Origin: Treponema sp.
Lineage (GTDB): Bacteria; Spirochaetota; Spirochaetia; Treponematales; Breznakiellaceae
Direction of reading: 5' to 3'
Length of the DNA stretch: 15,444 nucleotides
NCBI GenBank assembly: GCA_031290325.1
Contig: JAITNU010000147.1
Span: 1 to 15,444 of the forward strand
The first letter of the stretch is position 1. Each line of letters opens with the position of its first letter. The position numbers and the translations under genes are program-made. The notes beneath the pieces were generated by a model. That model had not been told where the DNA came from and ran no database searches. It worked only from the letters and a program-made list of their open reading frames with translations. Shown here in pieces: positions 1 through 6,960 of the stretch.

Positions 1-39
1 ACATTTTTCTATAGTATCTCTTTCTGCCTTTTTTGTCAT
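1..39 (-). CDS. 5' end of an unidentified gene, cut by the window edge
   Basis: Only 13 codons are visible (reads MTKKAERDTIEKC), open to the left edge, starting at an ATG at 39-37 on the minus strand. Too little is present to assign a family. It is the next gene of the leftward cluster, 47 nt after the stop of the small membrane protein. The upstream stretch carries an almost ideal ribosome binding site at 72-62, but that site is spaced for an ATG at 54-52, which is followed in the same frame by two TAG codons before the ATG at 39. The start is therefore uncertain. Elsewhere, Gx-transporter genes often sit next to a polyprenyl synthetase or ApbE, but nothing here shows which it is. Confidence 0.4.
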   Translation of the reverse strand, partial: MTKKAERDTIEKC

Positions 40-61
40 CTACTAGTCCAGCATACTTTCT

Positions 62-72
62 GGATCACCTCC
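62..72 (-). promoter_or_regulatory. Extended Shine-Dalgarno sequence (GGAGGTGATCC)
   Basis: Read on the minus strand this is GGAGGTGATCC, complementary over its full length to the 3' end of bacterial 16S rRNA. It lies 7 nt upstream of an ATG at 54-52. That ATG opens only a three-codon frame (Met-Leu-Asp) closed by two in-frame TAG codons at 45-40, directly followed by ATG at 39. The site either drives the truncated gene at 1-39 through reinitiation, or marks an original start that is now interrupted. Confidence 0.6.
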
Positions 73-86
73 CTATAAAGATCATT

Positions 87-701
87 TTACGGCAACAAAA
101 GGACCCAGGCTCCCAGCGCCGTAAGCACCACTACCGGTACGATCATTGCCACTAAGAGGAGTATGTCCACCAAGGTTCGGGGCTGCGATTCCGGGTTGTG
201 TTGATTCCCGGCACCCTGTTCTGTACTCAGTTCCAGCATCAGCTCATCTATCCCTTCAATAAAATGCTTCCGGGTAATCAGGTTCTTCCTTTCGGTGATC
301 CGCTCAAAAACACGGAAGGATTCTCCCAACAGGGCGCCCAGGGAACCGGGTAGGCGCAGATCAGAACGGATGGTCGCCTTGGACAGTATGATAAGCCCTT
401 CCAGGGTAAGGGCCTTGTGCAGCCCTGAAATCAGGGCCCCTTGGGTAATGCGCAAGGCCCCGAATTCCGCCAGCACCTTGCCGTAGGGCACGAGGAGGTT
501 GAAGATCACGATGCAGAGGATCACGATGAGGGTCATCAGGAGTTTGTTTCTCTTGCCCCCAAGCCGGACATACCAGAGAAAGAGCACGCATTGGAGGGTC
601 TTGAGTATGGTTGAGGGGTTATACAGAAAGGCGGCCATCATGATAAGCCCTGCAATGAAGAGGTCGCCGCTCCTGAAGTGGGTCCGGTGCGGTTCTTTCA
701 T
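87..701 (-). CDS. Small membrane protein, possibly ECF/CbiQ-like
   Basis: Predicted 204-residue integral membrane protein of unknown function. Hydrophobic segments lie at about residues 13-45, 54-73 and 183-203. Between them is an amphipathic cytoplasmic-looking region (about 80-175) containing a Gly/Leu-rich stretch followed by SFRVFERITERK. The pattern 'ITxGxLxGLxxALxLxxLIxLSxxxI' faintly recalls energy-coupling-factor T components (CbiQ/EcfT), which would suit a partner of the neighbouring Gx transporter, but this is inference from pattern only. The start ATG at 701-699 overlaps the stop of the upstream gene in an ATGA arrangement, so the two are almost certainly translationally coupled. 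The protein is shorter and has fewer membrane spans than typical T components. Confidence 0.75.
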   Translation of the reverse strand: MKEPHRTHFRSGDLFIAGLIMMAAFLYNPSTILKTLQCVLFLWYVRLGGKRNKLLMTLIVILCIVIFNLLVPYGKVLAEFGALRITQGALISGLHKALTLEGLIILSKATIRSDLRLPGSLGALLGESFRVFERITERKNLITRKHFIEGIDELMLELSTEQGAGNQHNPESQPRTLVDILLLVAMIVPVVVLTALGAWVLLLP

Positions 702-1216
702 ATCCGGGTCTGGTACCAGCGTGAACGAGCGGTAAAGGTTTCACAGAAGATCCCCAGGGTGATGCCGGTAATCAGCCCCACGGCCAGGAAGGGGGGGATG
801 AGGAAGCGTATCCCCTCACCAAAGACAAAAAAACGCGCCAGGACCAGTTGGGAAAAGTTGGAAACGAGGGCGCCTATGACACTGATGCCGATAAAGCTGA
901 TGCGTTGGGGGCCCAGAAGCCGCCGCAGGAGGTACATGATGGCTGCAGATGAGCAGGTACCGGCCAGGGAAAACAGTGCAATATAGGAAACCAGGGTTCC
1001 GGTGATGAGGGCCTGTCCCAGCACCTTGATAAGCACCAGGATGGCAAGGTATTTGAAAGATAAAATATCCAGTCCCAGCATGATCGGTACATTGGCAAGT
1101 CCTATCCGCAGGAAGGGGAGGGGTTTGGGAACCATATACTCAAGGGTTGATAAAAAAAGGCAGAATCCTCCCAGGAGCGCGGCCGTTGATCCCCCCTTAC
1201 CAGGCTGCGCCGTCAA
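698..1216 (-). CDS. Gx transporter family protein (heptaprenyl diphosphate synthase component I-like)
   Basis: A 172-residue polytopic membrane protein of the Hpre_diP_synt_I / Gx transporter family. It shows the family's features: an N-terminal hydrophobic helix, then a PxPFLRIGLANVP segment at about residues 33-45, then strings of Gly-rich membrane helices to about residue 160. Despite the old name, members look like substrate-binding membrane subunits rather than prenyl synthases; the substrate is not known. The start is TTG at 1216-1214 with AAGGAA 6-7 nt upstream; no better start aligns with the family N-terminus. It overlaps the end of the NusG-II gene by 20 nt and its stop overlaps the next ATG. 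It often co-occurs with NusG domain II genes, as here. Confidence 0.85.
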   Translation of the reverse strand: MTAQPGKGGSTAALLGGFCLFLSTLEYMVPKPLPFLRIGLANVPIMLGLDILSFKYLAILVLIKVLGQALITGTLVSYIALFSLAGTCSSAAIMYLLRRLLGPQRISFIGISVIGALVSNFSQLVLARFFVFGEGIRFLIPPFLAVGLITGITLGIFCETFTARSRWYQTRI

Positions 1217-1589
1217 GTTCAGTTCCTTGGGGGGTGGGGCCTGAATTGGTACCCCTTTGAATTGATACCAGCACCTGGTTCGGCAGACAGGCTATCCATT
1301 GTCCATGGGAATGGATTGCACCGGCAGCCACGCAGGTCTGGTTTACGCAGGGGGATGCCAGAATCCGGACCGTGTGGTCCCGCAATTCCACCACCGTATC
1401 CCCCAGAGGACCTGCCACCCTAATCAGCTCCGCTGCCCCCTGGGGAAATACCCAATGTTCACCGGCTCCCTTGATGATGACCCTGTCGTAAGCCCCGGTT
1501 CCGGCATATACCAGGACGGCGCTCAGGATCGTAACGCTTAAAGCAAGCCCAATTGCGACATAATCAAGGGGTCTTAAAACAGTCTGCAC
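1197..1589 (-). CDS. NusG domain II-containing membrane-anchored protein
   Basis: A 130-residue protein with one N-terminal transmembrane helix (about residues 9-30) followed by an extracytoplasmic beta-rich domain of the NusG_II family. Diagnostic features are the SPCVNQTC motif (Cys81, Cys86), then GQWIACLPNQVLVSI with Cys101. These cysteines are conserved in the family, although their role is not established. It is not the transcription factor NusG itself. The start is GTG at 1589-1587, immediately after the TGA of slyD with no gap, which implies coupled translation. In many anaerobes this family sits beside Gx transporters and flavinylation genes (ApbE), so a part in an envelope redox or transport assembly is plausible but unproven. 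Confidence 0.85.
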   Translation of the reverse strand: MQTVLRPLDYVAIGLALSVTILSAVLVYAGTGAYDRVIIKGAGEHWVFPQGAAELIRVAGPLGDTVVELRDHTVRILASPCVNQTCVAAGAIHSHGQWIACLPNQVLVSIQRGTNSGPTPQGTELDGAAW

Positions 1590-2105
1590 TCAGGACCCGC
1601 AACAGGCATCATCGCAGGTATCACAGTCCTCACAGCCTTCTGCATGGTGGGGATGGCCATGATCGATTTCTTCGGAGCTGGCCTTCCGGATGCCCGTAAC
1701 GGTAACATCAAAGTTAAGCACCTGCCCTGCCAGGGGGTGATTCCCGTCTATGGTTACATGGGTACCGGTTACATTGGTTACCGTAACGATCTGAATCCCC
1801 CCAGGGCTTTGTACTTCGAACTGCATACCCACTTCAACCGCTTCGGCATCTTCAAAGCGATCCAGGGGCACCTCCATAACGAGTCCCTCATCCCGTTCCC
1901 CATAGGCTTCTTCAGCGGGGATGCTTATCGTAAAATGCTCCCCTTCTGATTTTCCTTCCAGGGCCTGCTCCAGACCGGGAATGATGTTTGCATGCCCGTG
2001 CAAATAGGTCAGGGGGTCGGAATCGGCGGTGGAGTCAATAACCTGATTTTGCATGTTCGTAAGGGTATAATCAATGCTGATTACCCGATTTTTGACTATA
2101 TTCAT
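1590..2105 (-). CDS. slyD: FKBP-type peptidyl-prolyl cis-trans isomerase, SlyD-like
   Basis: A cytoplasmic prolyl isomerase and chaperone of the SlyD type, 171 residues from the ATG at 2105-2103. The FKBP domain begins at once (NRVISIDYTL), shows the LHGHANIIPGLEQAL segment at about 35-49 and the AYGERDEG motif at 68-74, with an inserted-flap chaperone region at about residues 70-130. The C-terminus is a metal-binding tail rich in His, Cys and Asp (from about residue 149, ending DACCGS), as in nickel-binding SlyD proteins. The frame stays open upstream to a GTG at 2147 that has a good AGGG-type ribosome binding site, so a 14-residue N-terminal extension is possible. I prefer 2105 because family members start there. 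It leads the leftward cluster. A nickel-handling tail is notable given the nickel-type LarA homologue in this window. Confidence 0.92.
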   Translation of the reverse strand: MNIVKNRVISIDYTLTNMQNQVIDSTADSDPLTYLHGHANIIPGLEQALEGKSEGEHFTISIPAEEAYGERDEGLVMEVPLDRFEDAEAVEVGMQFEVQSPGGIQIVTVTNVTGTHVTIDGNHPLAGQVLNFDVTVTGIRKASSEEIDHGHPHHAEGCEDCDTCDDACCGS

Positions 2106-2226
2106 ACTTGAGAGTATCATGGATACCGGTAAGGGTATAGGGGGCACTCATACACCCTAAAAAAGCCGGAATAGTTCAATAAGTTGCCTACACTTTATAA
2201 CAATTATCGTTTACCATGATGGTACT

Positions 2227-3171
2227 ATGAAAAAGGAAACGCAGGATACTAAGACGAATCCGATAAAAGGAGCTATAGGTAAGGCGATACGGCGGCATCG
2301 TTCTATTTATGTGTTGCTGATTATCCCCTTGACGTATTATATCACCTTTAAGTATCTCCCGATTTGGAACGGGCAGATAGCGTTCAAAGATTTCATGCCC
2401 CTGGACGGCGTACTCGGCAGCCGCTGGATAGGGTTTCAACACTTTGTTACCTTTTTTAGATCCTTCTATTTTTGGGAGCTTCTACGGAATACCCTCTTTT
2501 ACAGTTTTGGGAAACTCCTCATCAGTGTTCCTGCGGCCATACTGCTGGCGATAACCCTCTATGAATCCCTGCGGCCCCGGCTTGCCAAGCTGGTACAGAC
2601 CCTGGCCTATCTTCCCCACTTCCTGTCCTGGGTCATCATGTACGGTATCCTCCTGGTCTTGCTGGCCCCAGGGGACGGCATCATCAACGATATTATCAAG
2701 GCCCTGGGAGGTGAACCGGTTGCCTTCATGACCGATACCCGGACCTTCCCCTGGATCGTGATCTTTTCCGATGCCTGGAAGGAAATGGGCTGGAGCGCGA
2801 TTATCTTCATTGCCGCCCTCATCGGCATCGATCCCTCCCTGTTCGAGGCCGCCCTGGTGGAAGGGGTGAATGCCCCTCAGCGGGTCTGGTATATCACCCT
2901 CCCGTCTATCAGACCGGTGATCGTCATGGTGGTGCTCCTCAGACTGGGGACTATCCTGGACGCGGGGTTCAACCAGATGTTCATGCTCTACTCGATTCCC
3001 GTGTACAGTGTGGCGGACATCATCGACACCTGGGTGTACCGTCAGGGCCTGCTCCAGTTCCAGTTTGGCCTTGCCACTGCCGTGGGTATCTTCAAGGGTA
3101 TCATCGGCCTCGTGCTGATTTCCATGTCCAATTGGCTGGTCAGGCGGGTCAGCGATTCGTCTCTGATTTGA
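2227..3171 (+). CDS. Carbohydrate ABC transporter permease, LplB family
   Basis: Inner-membrane permease of 314 residues, the LplB/UgpA-class subunit of a sugar importer. About six hydrophobic segments follow a basic N-terminus (first helix about 28-45). The ATPase-docking EAA loop is clear at residues 207-226: EAALVEG followed nine residues later by I-T-LP. LplB/YtcP pairs usually lack a dedicated ATPase gene and borrow a shared MsmX-type one; none is seen here. It is the first gene of a four-gene uptake operon (second permease, binding protein, GH105 hydrolase). The ATG at 2227 has no strong Shine-Dalgarno sequence. An upstream promoter probably lies in the 2106-2226 divergent gap, but no convincing -35/-10 pair stands out. 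Confidence 0.93.
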   Translation: MKKETQDTKTNPIKGAIGKAIRRHRSIYVLLIIPLTYYITFKYLPIWNGQIAFKDFMPLDGVLGSRWIGFQHFVTFFRSFYFWELLRNTLFYSFGKLLISVPAAILLAITLYESLRPRLAKLVQTLAYLPHFLSWVIMYGILLVLLAPGDGIINDIIKALGGEPVAFMTDTRTFPWIVIFSDAWKEMGWSAIIFIAALIGIDPSLFEAALVEGVNAPQRVWYITLPSIRPVIVMVVLLRLGTILDAGFNQMFMLYSIPVYSVADIIDTWVYRQGLLQFQFGLATAVGIFKGIIGLVLISMSNWLVRRVSDSSLI

Positions 3172-3205
3172 TTTTTTATTTTTTTTATTTTTTTTTATTT
3201 TTTTT
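3172..3205 (+). repeat. Interrupted poly-T tract between the two permease genes
   Basis: Directly after the stop of the first permease the sequence runs T6-A-T8-A-T9-A-T8, 34 nt of almost pure T, ending at the AAGAGGG ribosome binding site of the second permease. No GC-rich stem precedes it, so it is not a standard intrinsic terminator. Such a tract is prone to slippage in replication and transcription and would keep the second gene's leader unstructured. Confidence 0.85.
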
Positions 3206-3219
3206 AAGAGGGCTTTAGC

Positions 3220-4122
3220 ATGAAAACTAAACGGATAAAGGGAACCACGGTCAGGCTCAGTACCGGAGACCAGGTGTTCTATGGGTTGTTGGATATTGTG
3301 GTGATTGCCGTGCTGGTGGTGGTGGCCATCCCTCTCTGGAGTACCATCACCCTGTCCTTCAGGCCGAATGCCTTTATCGGCACTAACCTTGAGGGGATGT
3401 TCCTTCCCCCCTGGAAATGGTCTACCGCAGCTTACCGGGCACTCCTGGGAAACAACGGGTTTTTGAACGCCTTCCTGAACAGCCTCAAAATTTTTGTTAT
3501 GGGAGTCGCCAGCGCCCTGTTCCTCACCATTCCCCTGGCATACGTCTTATCGGTGAAGACCCTGCCGGGGAGGAAATTCCTCACTATCCTCATCCTGGTA
3601 CCCTATCTCTTCAACGTGGGGCTCATCCCCACCTACCTGGTGGTTACCGGCCTGGGGCTTACCAACAACCTGGCGGCCATCTTCCTGCCTGGGGCCATCA
3701 GTACCTATAACTGTCTCATCATGCGGGGCTTTTTCGAGGGCATCCCCGATGAGTTAAAGGAATCCGCCCGTATCGACGGGGCCGCCGAATGGTACGTACT
3801 CCTCAGGATCATCCTTCCCCTGTCCAAACCGATTATCATGACCATCGGGCTCTACTACGGGGTTTCGTTCTGGAATGACTTCTTCAATGCCATGCTCTAC
3901 CTCAACGCCAACACCCTCCAGCCCCTGCCCATTCTGTTGCGGAACATTCTCATGGCCAGCGGCATGAACGAATTCGTCGAGGTCAACGCCTTTGGAGAAG
4001 CCCCCATCCAGGCAATCAAGGCGGCCAGTGTGTTCATGGCGGCAATTCCCATGATCATTGCCTACCCTTTTATTCAGAAGTACTTTACCAAGGGAACCTT
4101 GCTGGGGAGTGTGAAGGGGTAG
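3220..4122 (+). CDS. Carbohydrate ABC transporter permease, YtcP/AraQ family
   Basis: Second inner-membrane permease of the importer, 300 residues, of the YtcP/AraQ/MalG class. First membrane helix about 22-45, several more to about 290, and a typical C-terminus (QKYFTKGTLLGSVKG). The EAA loop lies at residues 181-200 (ESARIDGAAEW then IILP), with Ser in place of the first Ala. The start at 3220 follows AAGAGGG with 7 nt spacing. It pairs with the LplB-type permease upstream and the binding protein downstream. By analogy with the Bacillus rhamnogalacturonan locus (YteP/YtcP/YtcQ plus YteR), the likely cargo is unsaturated rhamnogalacturonan oligosaccharide; the substrate is inferred from the neighbouring GH105 gene, not from the permease itself. 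Confidence 0.93.
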   Translation: MKTKRIKGTTVRLSTGDQVFYGLLDIVVIAVLVVVAIPLWSTITLSFRPNAFIGTNLEGMFLPPWKWSTAAYRALLGNNGFLNAFLNSLKIFVMGVASALFLTIPLAYVLSVKTLPGRKFLTILILVPYLFNVGLIPTYLVVTGLGLTNNLAAIFLPGAISTYNCLIMRGFFEGIPDELKESARIDGAAEWYVLLRIILPLSKPIIMTIGLYYGVSFWNDFFNAMLYLNANTLQPLPILLRNILMASGMNEFVEVNAFGEAPIQAIKAASVFMAAIPMIIAYPFIQKYFTKGTLLGSVKG

Positions 4123-4183
4123 CGGCCCAGGATACAAACAGAATTGTTCAATAACCGGTCGGTATTGTACGGCAATGGCGGGT

Positions 4184-4189
4184 TATAAT
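4184..4189 (+). promoter_or_regulatory. Perfect TATAAT -10-like hexamer upstream of the binding-protein gene
   Basis: TATAAT at 4184-4189 in the 99-nt gap before the binding-protein gene. The nearest -35-like hexamer, TTGTAC at 4165-4170, is only 13 nt away, which is short; at 17 nt there is only GGTATT. An internal promoter giving extra binding-protein transcript would make sense, because such proteins are needed in excess over permeases, but the -35 is unconvincing. Confidence 0.35.
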
Positions 4190-4221
4190 AGATTGAAAAT
4201 GGTATTAGTGAGGAGAAGTAC

Positions 4222-5808
4222 ATGAAAGAAAAGGTGAAAATTGTCAGCCTCTTGTTGCTGACATGGTGTATCGGGACGTCGGTGTTTGCCAGTGGCGGAC
4301 AGGGACAGTCGGGAAGCGGGGGTTCTGGTGCAGGACCGGTAACGATTGAGCTGTGGTATGGTGCGGCCATGACCGAGGCGGGACCACCGCCTGCGAACTG
4401 GAAGGCCCTGCAAATTATCAAGGACAAACTCAACATCAACCTGGTTCTCAGTGCCCTGCCTTCCAATGAGTCGGATCAGGATGTGAAGATAAACGCGGCA
4501 GCAGCGGCGAATGCCCTGCCGGATCTGTTCATGGTCCGCCGGGACCCCTTCCTGAATATTATCCGTGTCGGGGTTATCGCGCCGGTGGATGATCTTTACC
4601 CCTTGATGCCCAACCGGACCAGGATTCAATATGACGCGGACAGTAAGGCCTTCACGACGATCAACGGGAAGTCCTACGGGCTTGCCTCCCCAGGCACTAT
4701 CGCAAAAAACGAAGGGCTGTTAATCAGGAAAGACTGGCTTGATAAGCTCGGCCTGACGGTTCCGGCTACCACCGAGGAACTCTTTACGGTGATGAGGGCC
4801 TTCACCTTTAACGATCCTGATGGGAATGGACGGGACGATACCTATGGATACGGCGCATTCATCGAAATCAACAACTTTGAGGAAGGACTGGGCCGGCGTT
4901 TTGATCCGGTCTTCGGCGCATTTGGGGTGGCCGGAACCTGGAATCTGACCAGAGCCAATGCGGGACTCAATGTGCGTAAACCTGGATATTTTGACGCCCT
5001 CTCCTATGTGAAGCGGATGGTTGATGAAAAGGTGATTGATCCGAACTGGATCAGCGATACCAAGGACGATTTCCGGGCTGCCTGGAAACAGGGACGCTTC
5101 GGGGTCATGCGGGAGCAGAACGCCGCCTTTGCCGCTGAAGGAAACTATGCGCCTTTTGATAAAAATTTCCCCCAGGGTGAATGGCTCATCATTGATCCTC
5201 CCAAGGGACCTTCGGGGCAGCAGTCAGTGGGGGTGTATACCCAGGCATACCGGATCTACGCGGTCTCGACCAAGGCGGTCCAGGCAGGCAAAGGCCCGGC
5301 CATTGCACGCTTGCTGGAATGGATGTCTTCAGAGGAGGGGTATTACCTCCTGGGCTGGGGTGAACGGGGGGTGAACTACGTGCTCGGTCCTGACGGCGCT
5401 CCCACCACAACGGGGCTTCCCGATGAGTCCAAGGGCTTCACCAAGCCGGAGGTGCAGACCATCACCCAACTGCGGAACATGGTGTTCTACAACAGTGAAG
5501 TCGAGCTGGTAGCCCGGTATCCCACCTACAAGGCCCCTACTTCGGGGAAGACCATGAGCGCCCTCACGGTCCTGTGGGATATGCAGAGCCGGGCCTGGAC
5601 GCCGAATATCGGTACCGACGCCCTACTGTCGCCCAATGCGGACCTGAAGCGCTTCTATGAACAGGGGGTCATTGAATTCCTCACTGGCAAGCGGACCCTG
5701 GACCGGAACAGTTGGACCGCCTGGGTTGCCGATTTCGACCGGATGGGTGGGCTTGATTGGGAAAAAGCCGGGCTTGCCGCTGCTGAGGCTGCGGGTTACA
5801 TCAAATAA
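4222..5808 (+). CDS. Extracellular solute-binding protein of a carbohydrate ABC importer
   Basis: A 528-residue secreted binding protein, the long LipO/YtcQ-type partner of LplB/YtcP permeases. Residues 1-23 form a signal peptide (basic start, Leu-rich core) with a probable signal-peptidase I site after VFA23, followed by a flexible Gly/Ser/Gln linker to about residue 36. The body shows family-like stretches such as NALPDLFMVRR and a Ca-binding-like DPDGNGRDDTYGY loop at about residues 198-210. There is no canonical lipobox: the only nearby Cys (Cys16) is preceded by Trp. The start is ATG at 4222 after AGGAG, 6-7 nt spacing. It should capture oligosaccharide outside the inner membrane; the substrate is inferred from the adjacent GH105 gene. 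Confidence 0.93.
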   Translation: MKEKVKIVSLLLLTWCIGTSVFASGGQGQSGSGGSGAGPVTIELWYGAAMTEAGPPPANWKALQIIKDKLNINLVLSALPSNESDQDVKINAAAAANALPDLFMVRRDPFLNIIRVGVIAPVDDLYPLMPNRTRIQYDADSKAFTTINGKSYGLASPGTIAKNEGLLIRKDWLDKLGLTVPATTEELFTVMRAFTFNDPDGNGRDDTYGYGAFIEINNFEEGLGRRFDPVFGAFGVAGTWNLTRANAGLNVRKPGYFDALSYVKRMVDEKVIDPNWISDTKDDFRAAWKQGRFGVMREQNAAFAAEGNYAPFDKNFPQGEWLIIDPPKGPSGQQSVGVYTQAYRIYAVSTKAVQAGKGPAIARLLEWMSSEEGYYLLGWGERGVNYVLGPDGAPTTTGLPDESKGFTKPEVQTITQLRNMVFYNSEVELVARYPTYKAPTSGKTMSALTVLWDMQSRAWTPNIGTDALLSPNADLKRFYEQGVIEFLTGKRTLDRNSWTAWVADFDRMGGLDWEKAGLAAAEAAGYIK

Positions 5809-5874
5809 ATTGAGGTAGGGACTAAAACGGGACAGAACTATCCGATTGATAAAACAAAGCCGGTTTCCGAGCGG

Positions 5875-6951
5875 ATGGCCTTGTCGGTGATGAATCGTTA
5901 TGAACCGGGGCAGGTTATCTGGCATTATGAACACGGTCTGGTGCTTCAAAGCATTTATGCGGTGGGCAAGAAAACCGGGAATCCCGACTATTGCCGCTGG
6001 GTCAAGATGATGTACGACACCAAAATCAGAGCCGACGGTACCATTGCCGGGTTTCGGGAAGATGAATACAACCTGGATCAGATCAATGCAGGGAAGACCC
6101 TTTTCAGTCTCTACCACGATTTCGGGGAGGAACAATACCGTACCGCGATTGAGTGCCTCCGTCTCCAGTTGCTTCATCATCCCCGGACCCAAAGCGGGGG
6201 CTTCTGGCATAAACGGATTTACCCCTATCAGATGTGGCTGGATGGTCTGTATATGCAAGGCCCCTTTTACGCCCAATACGCGGCAGAATACGGGACTCCT
6301 GCGGATTTTGAGGATCTCACCGCTCAGTTTATCCTAATGGAAGCCAAGGCCCGGGATGGAAAAACCGGGCTTTTATACCATGCCTGGGATGAATCCAAGA
6401 CCCAGCGTTGGGCAGATCCTCAGACAGGGTGTTCTCCCCATTTCTGGGGCCGGGCCTTGGGCTGGTACGCCATGGCCCTGGTGGATACCCTTGATTTTAT
6501 CTGTGCCGCTTCCGATGCCCATGAAGCCCTGAGTGCTATGGTCAGGCGCTTCACGGAGGCTATCCTGGGCGTTCAGGATACCGCAAGCGGGTTATGGTAT
6601 CAGGTTCTGGACAAAGGGGGGACTGAAAAGAACTACCTTGAAAGTTCAGTCTCCGCCATGTTCGTGTATTTTCTGTTTAAGGTACTCCGCACCGGCCTTG
6701 TGCAGGAGGGGCTTCGGGACGCCGCCTGTGCCGCGTACCAGGGCATCATGGAACACCGGATTACGGAAGACCCTTCCGGAGAACTCCACCTTGCGGGGAT
6801 TTGTGCTGTTGCGGGCCTGGGAGGTACCCCATACCGGGATGGTTCCTTGGGGTATTATGTAGGTGAACCGGTGGTGAGGGACGATTTTAAAGGGGTTGGA
6901 CCTTTCATACTGGCTTCCCTTGAGCGGGAAGCAGCGATGCTCCGCGATTAA
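5875..6951 (+). CDS. Unsaturated rhamnogalacturonyl hydrolase, GH105 (YteR-like)
   Basis: Cytoplasmic alpha/alpha-barrel enzyme that hydrates the double bond of unsaturated galacturonate, releasing L-rhamnose from rhamnogalacturonan disaccharides; 358 residues from the ATG at 5875. Conserved positions are present: Asp68 (YNLDQI), catalytic Asp123 (MWLDGLYM), His169 (LLYHAWD), Arg193 and Trp197 (WGRALGW). These match, with a constant offset of 20, the YteR residues I remember as D88, D143, H189, R213 and W217, so about 20 N-terminal residues appear to be missing at this start. The frame is open upstream to 5809 but has no ATG, GTG or TTG. A strong GAGGTAGGG site sits 6 nt before an ACG at 5827, which would add 16 residues. 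It follows the binding-protein gene by 66 nt and is the last gene of the uptake operon. Confidence 0.92.
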   Translation: MALSVMNRYEPGQVIWHYEHGLVLQSIYAVGKKTGNPDYCRWVKMMYDTKIRADGTIAGFREDEYNLDQINAGKTLFSLYHDFGEEQYRTAIECLRLQLLHHPRTQSGGFWHKRIYPYQMWLDGLYMQGPFYAQYAAEYGTPADFEDLTAQFILMEAKARDGKTGLLYHAWDESKTQRWADPQTGCSPHFWGRALGWYAMALVDTLDFICAASDAHEALSAMVRRFTEAILGVQDTASGLWYQVLDKGGTEKNYLESSVSAMFVYFLFKVLRTGLVQEGLRDAACAAYQGIMEHRITEDPSGELHLAGICAVAGLGGTPYRDGSLGYYVGEPVVRDDFKGVGPFILASLEREAAMLRD

Positions 6952-6960
6952 CCAGAGATA

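Noticed and set aside
2152..2226. Divergent promoters between slyD and the permease operon
   Set aside because: AT-rich strings such as TTATAA are present, but no -35/-10 pair with acceptable spacing was found on either strand; promoters must exist but cannot be placed.
4222..4290. Lipoprotein signal for the solute-binding protein
   Set aside because: The only Cys in the leader (residue 16) is preceded by Trp, which is not an accepted lipobox; a signal-peptidase I site after Ala23 fits better.
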